From Lysobacterales bacterium CG_4_10_14_3_um_filter_64_11 (GTDB lineage: Bacteria; Pseudomonadota; Gammaproteobacteria; Xanthomonadales; Xanthomonadaceae): DNA of 18,723 bases. The stretch covers positions 1-18,723 of the forward strand of contig PFJA01000142.1 of the NCBI GenBank assembly GCA_002782905.1, read 5' to 3'. Below are positions 14,010-18,723 of this stretch, one piece after another. Under the pieces are notes generated by a model. That model saw only the letters and a program-made list of their open reading frames with translations, did no database searches and was not told the DNA's origin. A program made the position numbers and the translations under genes. How positions within the stretch are numbered: position 1 is the stretch's first letter; every line of letters starts with the position of its first letter.

Positions 14010-14211
14010 CACCCACAATCTCGCCAACAAGGCTTGCTGTCAATCGTGCTGGTTCGCCCCCGGTGCTTTTCGGCGTTCTCCCTGGGTGTCACTGGTTTTT
14101 GCCAGCGGAGTGCGCACCTGTGCAACTACCGCCGGATACGGTGCCCGCAGTACAGCGCATGGCGAGCCGGAAAATTGCCAGCTATTCGTTGTGTTCCCCA
14201 AGGTGCGCACG

Positions 14212-14679
14212 ATGCCCAAACTCGATCTGGATTCGATCTCGCAGAGCAACACCACGGGCTACCCGGTGCCCTTCAATGCCCCCGTGCAGGGGCGCTGGTA
14301 CCGGCGTCTTTCCGGGCCGGGCGACCTTACCCATATGGGCGCCAGTCATGTGGTGCTCAAGCCCGGCGCATGGTCTTCTCAACGCCATTGGCACGCTGAG
14401 GAAGACGAGCTGCTGGTGATGATCTCGGGCGCAGCGGTGCTGGTGGAGGACGATGGCGAAACCGTACTGCGCGCGGGTGATATCGCTGCCTGGCCGAAGG
14501 GCGCGAGCAACGGCCATCATTTGCAGAATCGCAGCGACCAGGAATGCGTCTTCGTCGCCATCAGCGCGGGTGATCGCGACAAGGATCATGGCGAATACCC
14601 CGACATCGACATGGTGTTCGACGCGGAAGGTTATGCACGGCGGGACGGATCACGTTATCCCACCAAAAGAACACCCTGA
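14212..14679 (+). CDS. Cupin-domain protein of unknown substrate
   Basis: Single-domain cupin of 155 residues. The first cupin motif fits G-X5/6-H-X-H-X4-E-X6-G: Gly52, His59, His61, Glu66, Gly73 in PGAWSSQRHWHAEEDE. The second motif has Gly89, Pro95, Gly97, His102/103 and Asn106 in GDIAAWPKGASNGHHLQN. The full metal-binding set (two His, Glu, His) is present, so it probably binds a divalent metal. The C-terminus DIDMVFDAEGYARRDGSRYP is typical of small cupins often annotated as transcription-factor-like or sugar-binding. Function cannot be assigned. The ATG at 14212 has AAGG 8 nt upstream and starts the conserved part; the open frame extends upstream through repeats. It sits alone between ruvA and ruvB, flanked by repeats on both sides, and may be a later insertion. 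Confidence 0.88.
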   Translation: MPKLDLDSISQSNTTGYPVPFNAPVQGRWYRRLSGPGDLTHMGASHVVLKPGAWSSQRHWHAEEDELLVMISGAAVLVEDDGETVLRAGDIAAWPKGASNGHHLQNRSDQECVFVAISAGDRDKDHGEYPDIDMVFDAEGYARRDGSRYPTKRTP

Positions 14680-14697
14680 TGTGTGGTGGGGTCTTTT
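14659..14697 (+). terminator. Possible intrinsic terminator after the cupin gene
   Basis: CCCACC (14659-14664) pairs with GGTGGG (14685-14690) around a 20-nt loop, and GTCTTTT follows directly. The stem is short and overlaps the last codons of the cupin gene. An alternative pairing of AAAAGA with TCTTTT is possible. Confidence 0.35.
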
Positions 14698-14719
14698 CGG
14701 CGCGGCGATCACACGCATA

Positions 14720-14748
14720 GACCGGACATATCGTTGGTGCGTCCGGTC
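14720..14748. terminator. 8-bp perfect hairpin downstream of the cupin gene
   Basis: GACCGGAC (14720-14727) and GTCCGGTC (14741-14748) form a perfect stem with a 13-nt loop. The following ACTTTGCC has only a short T-run. It may end transcription of the cupin gene, or be a repeat without that role. Confidence 0.4.
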
Positions 14749-14825
14749 ACTTTGCCACAAGACGGAAAGCCAGCGCGGCGGGCAGTGACGGGGTTGATGG
14801 TGCGTTCGCGTAACCGTGCTGCGGC

Positions 14826-14856
14826 CCCGGGTTTCGGCCTGCAGCCTCAACCCGGG
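14826..14856. repeat. REP-like palindrome (CCCGGGTT / AACCCGGG)
   Basis: Perfect 8-bp arms at 14826-14833 and 14849-14856. An inner GGC/GCC pair allows the stem to extend. It is related to the element at 3590-3621 and lies upstream of ruvB. Confidence 0.7.
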
Positions 14857-14945
14857 CTACCACTTGATACGCTATAGCGGCGCCATGCGGACGCCGTGCC
14901 CTCGCCACAGGTCATACTGGCGCCTTCCCATTACGCGTTAAGCCC

Positions 14946-15989
14946 ATGACCGATCGCCTGGTTTCGCCCGATGAATCGCCCGAAGAAGTCCGCATCGAGG
15001 CTTCGATCCGACCGCGTCTGCTCGACGAATACCTCGGCCAGCAGCCGGTGCGCGAGCAGATGAAGGTCTACATCGAAGCGGCGCGGCGGCGCGGCGAGGC
15101 GATGGACCATGTGCTGATCTTTGGCCCGCCGGGCCTCGGCAAGACCACGCTGTCGAACGTCATCGCCAACGAGCTTGGCGTCAATCTGCGCACCACGTCG
15201 GGCCCGGTGATCGAGCGGCCCGGTGACTTGGCGGCGTTGCTGACCAACCTCAAAGCCAACGATGTGCTGTTCATCGACGAGATTCATCGGCTGTCGCCGG
15301 TGGTCGAGGAAATCCTGTATCCGGCGATGGAGGATTACCAGATCGACATCATGATCGGCGAAGGGCCGGCGGCGCGTTCGATCAAGCTCGATCTGCCGCC
15401 GTTCACCCTGATCGGCGCCACCACCCGTGCCGGCCTGCTGACCAGTCCGTTGCGCGATCGCTTCGGCATTGTGCAGCGGCTGGAGTTCTATTCGCCGGAA
15501 GAATTGAGCGCTATCGTGCACCGCTCGGCGCGGATCATGGGGATCGTGTGCGAGGATGCCGGCGCCACCGAGATCGCGCGGCGCTCGCGTGGTACCCCGC
15601 GTATCGCCAACCGCTTGTTGCGGCGCGCCCGCGATTACGCCCAGGTGCGCGCCGAAGGCGTGATCACGCTGGCAGTGGCGCACGCGGCGATGGCGATGGT
15701 GAAGGTCGATGCCGAGGGTTTCGATGATCTCGATCGCCGCTTGTTGCGCACCATGATCGACAATTTCGAGGGCGGGCCGGTCGGCGTGGAGTCGCTGGCC
15801 GCATCGCTCAGCGAGGATCGCGGCACCATCGAGGATGTGCTGGAACCGTACCTGATCCAGCAAGGTTATCTGATGCGTACGGCGCGCGGACGCATGCTCA
15901 CCCGCAAGGCCTGGCTGCATCTGGGCCTGAAGCCACCGCAGCGGCCCGTCGATCCGGACCTGTTCGCCACCGAGGACACCCCGACATGA
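14946..15989 (+). CDS. ruvB: Holliday junction branch migration ATPase RuvB
   Basis: AAA+ hexameric motor that drives branch migration with RuvA. The 347-residue product has the N-terminal RPRLLDEYLGQ, Walker A GPPGLGKT (60-67), Walker B LFIDEIH (108-114), sensor 1 in IGATTRAGLL, the arginine-finger region PLRDRFG, and sensor 2 in RSRGTPRIANRLLRRARD. The winged-helix domain ends RGRMLTRKAWLHLG. Length is typical. The ATG follows a spacer with weak purine content (GTTAAGCCC), so the RBS is poor. Its stop TGA overlaps the ybgC ATG (ATGA), coupling it to the tol genes. Its separation from ruvCA implies its own promoter, which I could not locate with confidence. Confidence 0.97.
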   Translation: MTDRLVSPDESPEEVRIEASIRPRLLDEYLGQQPVREQMKVYIEAARRRGEAMDHVLIFGPPGLGKTTLSNVIANELGVNLRTTSGPVIERPGDLAALLTNLKANDVLFIDEIHRLSPVVEEILYPAMEDYQIDIMIGEGPAARSIKLDLPPFTLIGATTRAGLLTSPLRDRFGIVQRLEFYSPEELSAIVHRSARIMGIVCEDAGATEIARRSRGTPRIANRLLRRARDYAQVRAEGVITLAVAHAAMAMVKVDAEGFDDLDRRLLRTMIDNFEGGPVGVESLAASLSEDRGTIEDVLEPYLIQQGYLMRTARGRMLTRKAWLHLGLKPPQRPVDPDLFATEDTPT

Positions 15990-16432
15990 GCCGCGTGGCC
16001 GATCGCGGTGCCGGCATTGGGCCGTCGTTCATGCACAGTTGTCGGGTGTATTGGGAAGATACCGATGCCGGCGGTGTGGTTTATCACGCCAGCTACATCC
16101 GGTTTCTCGAACGTGCGCGCAGCGAGTGGCTGCGCAGTCTCGGCGTCGGCCAGCAGGATTTGCGCGAGCGCGAGGATATGCTGTTCGCCGTGTGTGGCAT
16201 GCAGATCGATTTTCTGGCGCCGGCGCGGCTGGACGATGTGCTGAGCGTGAGCGTGCAAGTGACGCGGGCGCGGCTGGCGAGCCTGATGTTTGCGCAGCAG
16301 ATACGTTGCGGCGAGCGGGTGCTGGTCGAGGCCAGTGTGCGGGCGGCCTGCTTGACGGCATCGTTGTTTCGCCCACGTCCGTTGCCGGCGTGGCTGTGGC
16401 AACGGATTCACTCATTGGACAAGGTGAAATGA
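15986..16432 (+). CDS. ybgC: YbgC acyl-CoA thioesterase of the Tol-Pal operon
   Basis: Hot-dog fold thioesterase of 148 residues. The signature VYWEDTDAGGVVYHASYIRFLERARSEWLR (split: Tyr22 to Arg50) holds the catalytic Asp27, equivalent to Asp18 of E. coli YbgC. YbgC hydrolyses acyl-CoA or acyl-ACP, acts near the inner membrane, and is linked to phospholipid synthesis. It is the usual first gene of the tol-pal operon. The start ATG overlaps the ruvB stop. Its own stop overlaps the tolQ ATG, so ruvB-ybgC-tolQ form one tightly packed unit. The N-terminus is about 9 residues longer than in E. coli; Met16 is an alternative start. Confidence 0.94.
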   Translation: MSRVADRGAGIGPSFMHSCRVYWEDTDAGGVVYHASYIRFLERARSEWLRSLGVGQQDLREREDMLFAVCGMQIDFLAPARLDDVLSVSVQVTRARLASLMFAQQIRCGERVLVEASVRAACLTASLFRPRPLPAWLWQRIHSLDKVK

Positions 16433-17103
16433 ACAACGAAATCAATCTGTTTTTGCTGGTGCTGCACGCCAGCCTGCCGGTGCAACTGGTGATGATTCTG
16501 CTGCTGATCGCATCGGTGGCGTCGTGGTTCATCATCTTTCGCAAGAAGAAGGTGCTCGATCGTACCGCCGACGAGGCCGAATCCTTCGAGGAAAAGTTTT
16601 GGTCCGGTGTCGATCTGGGTCAGCTTTATCGCGAAGTGAGCGCACGCGAGGTCAATGGTCTGGAGGCGGTGTTCGAGGCCGGTTTCCGCGACTTCACCCG
16701 CTTGCGCAACAAGCGCGGGGTTGATGCGCGCACCCAGCTCGAGGGCGCGCAGCGTGGCATGCGTGCGCAACTGGCGCGTGAGGTCGATCAACTGGAAACC
16801 AATCTCGAGTTTCTCGCCAGCGTCGGTTCGATCAGCCCGTATGTGGGTTTGTTCGGTACGGTCTGGGGCATCATGATTTCCTTTCAGGGTCTGGCCAATG
16901 TCAAGGAAGCGACCATCGCCACCGTCGCGCCGGGCATCTCCGAAGCGCTGATTGCCACCGCCATGGGCTTGTTTGCCGCGATTCCGGCCGTGTGGGCGTA
17001 CAACCGCTTCGCAACCAAGGTGGAGCGTTTGAATGTGCGTTACGAAGCGTTCGCCGAGGAGTTCTCGTCGATCCTGCAGCGGCAGTCGCATGTCGATGAG
17101 TAA
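16429..17103 (+). CDS. tolQ: Tol-Pal system proton channel subunit TolQ
   Basis: Inner-membrane protein that forms with TolR the proton-driven motor energising TolA during outer-membrane constriction. The 224-residue product has three membrane helices at about 16-37, 134-154 and 168-190, with a large cytoplasmic loop between the first two. Conserved stretches are SVGSISPYVGLFGTVWGIM and GISEALIATAMGLFAAIPAVWAYN, typical of the TolQ/ExbB/MotA family. The ATG at 16429 overlaps the ybgC stop (ATGA), with AAGG at 16421-16424 inside ybgC. The open frame extends upstream only as an alternative reading of ybgC. ExbB is the closest alternative, but the tolR-tolA-tolB neighbours settle it. Confidence 0.96.
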   Translation: MNNEINLFLLVLHASLPVQLVMILLLIASVASWFIIFRKKKVLDRTADEAESFEEKFWSGVDLGQLYREVSAREVNGLEAVFEAGFRDFTRLRNKRGVDARTQLEGAQRGMRAQLAREVDQLETNLEFLASVGSISPYVGLFGTVWGIMISFQGLANVKEATIATVAPGISEALIATAMGLFAAIPAVWAYNRFATKVERLNVRYEAFAEEFSSILQRQSHVDE

Positions 17104-17178
17104 CGCGCGCTGCGCTGATTGACGCCAGCCGCGCTCGCTTGTATCCGCCCATTTTCCACTCACTACAGAACACCGCCC

Positions 17179-17619
17179 ATGTCGCCGCGCCGAAAACGCC
17201 GCAAACTCAAGGCCGATATCAATGTCGTGCCCTATATCGACGTGATGTTGGTGCTGTTGATCATTTTCATGGTCACCGCGCCGCTGTTGAACCTCGGTGT
17301 GGATATCGAGTTGCCGCAATCCAATGCCAAGCCGGTCGAGCAGATGAAAGACCCGGTGGTGATCGTGGTCGATGCCGCCGGAAATTATTTTCTGACCCTG
17401 GAAGGGGTGCCGAAGGAATCGATTTCGGCCGATAACCTGGTCGCCAAGGTCTCGGCATTCGTGCGCAACAACCCGCGGGTGCCGGTGCTCATCGCGGGTG
17501 ATCGGCAGGTCGGCTACGGCGCCGTGTATCAGGTCATGGTGTTGCTGCAACAGGCCGGTGTCGCCAAGGTTGGGCTGATGAGTCAGCCGGTGGATGATAC
17601 GGCACGCACACGACCCTGA
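17179..17619 (+). CDS. tolR: Tol-Pal system protein TolR
   Basis: Partner of TolQ in the proton-driven motor, 146 residues. A basic cytoplasmic N-terminus (MSPRRKRRKLK) is followed by one membrane helix, DVMLVLLIIFMVTAPLL (21-37). Asp21 is the conserved proton-carrying residue (Asp23 in E. coli). The periplasmic domain has VVIVVDAAGNYFL and VPVLIAGDRQVGYGAVYQVM. The ATG at 17179 gives the normal N-terminus, but no good RBS precedes it. An in-frame TTG at 17119 would add 20 atypical residues. A 75-bp gap separates it from tolQ, long for this operon and without visible structure. Its TGA shares one base with the tolA ATG. Confidence 0.95.
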   Translation: MSPRRKRRKLKADINVVPYIDVMLVLLIIFMVTAPLLNLGVDIELPQSNAKPVEQMKDPVVIVVDAAGNYFLTLEGVPKESISADNLVAKVSAFVRNNPRVPVLIAGDRQVGYGAVYQVMVLLQQAGVAKVGLMSQPVDDTARTRP

Positions 17620-18584
17620 TGGAAACCGCTGCGGACAAACTGAGTGCCTTGCTGCTGGCGCTGGCGTTGCACGCCGGCCTGCTGGCGCTGTTGTTTGTCG
17701 GCTTGTGGTGGTCGCGGCCGCCACAACGCCTGTCGGTTGCCGGCCCGGTGATCGAGGCGGTGCTGGTCACCGAACCGGGCACCGGCCGAACGCCGCCGCG
17801 AGCGGCACCGCCGAAGCCGGCCGCACCGTCCAAACCCGAGCCGCCAGCGCCCGAGCCGGAAGCGCCGCCGCCGCAACCACTACCCGCACCCAGTCCACAG
17901 CAGGCACCAACGCCGCCGCAACCGCAGCCGCAGGCGCCGCTGCCGAAGCCGGACACGCGTGAACAGGAGCGGGTAGCGCGGCTGGCGCAGCAACAGGCCG
18001 AAACCAAGGCGCGCGAAGAAGCCGTTGAGCGTCGGCGTCAGGAACAGATTCTGCTCGAACAGCAGGCGCAGAAAGCCGAGGCCGAACGGCGTGAACGCCT
18101 GCGCCGCGAAAGCGATGAGCGCGAGCGCAAGCTGGCCGATATCCGCCGTCAGCGCGAGGCCGCCGAAAGGCAGTCGCGGTTGGCCGCCGAGCGCTTGCAG
18201 CAGACCCGTGATGCACGGCCTGAATTGCCCTCGGCACCGACCCGAGAGCCCGGTCCGCCGGCACCCGCACCGGCGCGCGCTGGCAACGAGGGCGTGGATG
18301 AGAGCTTGAAGGCGCAGTACGTGCTGGCAATTCAGCGTGCTGTCGAAAGCAATTGGTTGCGGCCGGAAACAGTGCGCCCGGGGCAACCATGCAAGCTGCG
18401 CATTCGCCAGATCGTCGGCGGCGAAGTGATCGCGGTCAGCATCGATCCAAGCTGTCCGTACGATGAACTGGGCCGACGCTCGGTGGAGGCGGCGGTACGC
18501 AAGGCCGAGCCCTTGCCCTACACTGGCTTCGAATCGGTGTTCAGTCCCGACCTGTTATTCACGTTTGTCGCCCCGGAAGGTTGA
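17619..18584 (+). CDS. tolA: Tol-Pal system protein TolA
   Basis: Spans the periplasm, linking the TolQR motor in the inner membrane to TolB/Pal at the outer membrane. The 321 residues comprise a single membrane helix (about 9-31) with the conserved His18, a Pro-rich segment (about 57-111) and a charged coiled-coil-like stretch rich in Arg, Glu, Gln and Ala (113-200). A second Pro/Ala linker spans 200-222. The globular C-terminal domain (about 226-321) has YVLAIQRAVESNW, and Cys258 and Cys279 probably form the domain's disulfide. The coiled-coil part is shorter than in E. coli TolA (421 residues). The ATG overlaps the tolR stop by one base, and tolB follows after 4 nt. The low sequence complexity means identification rests on architecture and context. 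Confidence 0.93.
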   Translation: METAADKLSALLLALALHAGLLALLFVGLWWSRPPQRLSVAGPVIEAVLVTEPGTGRTPPRAAPPKPAAPSKPEPPAPEPEAPPPQPLPAPSPQQAPTPPQPQPQAPLPKPDTREQERVARLAQQQAETKAREEAVERRRQEQILLEQQAQKAEAERRERLRRESDERERKLADIRRQREAAERQSRLAAERLQQTRDARPELPSAPTREPGPPAPAPARAGNEGVDESLKAQYVLAIQRAVESNWLRPETVRPGQPCKLRIRQIVGGEVIAVSIDPSCPYDELGRRSVEAAVRKAEPLPYTGFESVFSPDLLFTFVAPEG

Positions 18585-18588
18585 ACCC

Positions 18589-18723
18589 ATGAAGCGAGTT
18601 TTTGCGCTGTTGCTGGCCCTGCTGTTGCCCGCGCTTTCGTTTGCACAGGCGCTGGAAATCGAGATTTCTGGCGGCAGTGCCGCGGCATTGCCGATTGCCG
18701 TCATTCCATTCGAATATCTGGGC
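18589..18723 (+). CDS. tolB: Tol-Pal system protein TolB (5' end, cut by window edge)
   Basis: The first 45 codons only. A Sec signal peptide (MKRVFALLLALLLPALSFAQA) has a likely cleavage near residue 19-21. After it, LEIEISGGSAAALPIAVIPF is characteristic of the TolB N-terminal domain that contacts TolA. The mature protein would be a periplasmic beta-propeller binding Pal. GGAAGG (18575-18580) lies 8 nt before the ATG, inside the end of tolA. The gene runs off the right edge; its propeller domain cannot be seen here. Confidence 0.92.
   Translation, partial: MKRVFALLLALLLPALSFAQALEIEISGGSAAALPIAVIPFEYLG

Larger units (their letters stand above)
13682..14211. other. Repeat-rich spacer between ruvA and the cupin gene
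   Basis: 530 bp with no supported gene. In order it holds: a GGGTCAG/CTGACCC imperfect inverted repeat (13750-13791); a GTCATGCC...GGTATCCAGC element resembling dispersed REP sequences (13814-13868); a GGGGC/GCCCC hairpin (13904-13919); and three tandem TATCCTGATCC units (13969-14009). The last 200 bp before the cupin start show no recognisable promoter. GC content dips around 13755-13800, unlike the neighbouring genes. Confidence 0.6.

Noticed and set aside
14720..14748. GACCGGAC/GTCCGGTC as an operator for ruvB
   Set aside because: It is about 200 bp from ruvB and closer to the cupin 3' end; hairpin or terminator is the simpler reading, and no known regulator site matches.
14870..14879. 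CGCTATAGCG palindrome upstream of ruvB as a LexA or other SOS box
   Set aside because: It does not match the LexA sites I know for xanthomonads or enterics, and a 10-bp palindrome can occur by chance.
17104..17178. Small gene or regulatory element in the tolQ-tolR gap
   Set aside because: 75 bp with no hairpin, promoter or RBS-led ORF visible; only an in-frame extension of tolR without family support.

Overview
The window looks like chromosomal housekeeping DNA from a high-GC gammaproteobacterium of the Xanthomonadales/Lysobacterales. Three things point there. AspS, GcvR, HisS and YebC closely resemble xanthomonad proteins as I remember them. The order bamC-dapA/gcvR-bcp is a gammaproteobacterial arrangement. 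Intergenic DNA is rich in CCCGGGTT palindromes and REP-like hairpins. No phage, plasmid, CRISPR, rRNA or tRNA sequence was seen.

Layout. Positions 1-291 hold short repeats with no credible gene. hisS (292-1671) and an ammonia-lyase of the HutH family (1668-3578) overlap by 4 nt. A palindrome-bearing spacer separates them from the minus-strand pair dapA-bamC (5186-3730), which also overlaps by 4 nt. gcvR (5377) is divergent from dapA and is followed by bcp (6081) and a PIN-PhoH ATPase gene (6638). After a hairpin-rich spacer come thiD (8271), aspS (9193), a small alpha/beta hydrolase (10963), yebC (11642), ruvC (12533) and ruvA (13085). A 530-bp repeat-rich spacer and a cupin gene (14212) separate ruvA from ruvB (14946). 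ruvB leads into the compact run ybgC-tolQ-tolR-tolA-tolB, and tolB is cut by the window edge.

Functional groups. HisS and AspS charge tRNA. HutH-like, DapA and GcvR concern amino-acid metabolism: histidine (or aromatic) deamination, lysine/diaminopimelate synthesis and glycine-cleavage control. BamC and the Tol-Pal proteins maintain the outer membrane. RuvABC processes Holliday junctions. Bcp is a thiol peroxidase, ThiD makes the thiamine pyrimidine, YebC acts on translation or transcription, and PhoH is a probable RNA-processing ATPase.

I found no convincing undescribed multi-gene system. The points most worth a second look are: the HutH-like lyase with a roughly 64-residue tryptophan-rich insertion just before its active-site Tyr/Arg loop and its coupling to hisS; a Bcp peroxiredoxin without a resolving cysteine at the usual place; a one-domain BamC; and the repeat-laden ruvA-ruvB gap carrying a cupin gene.
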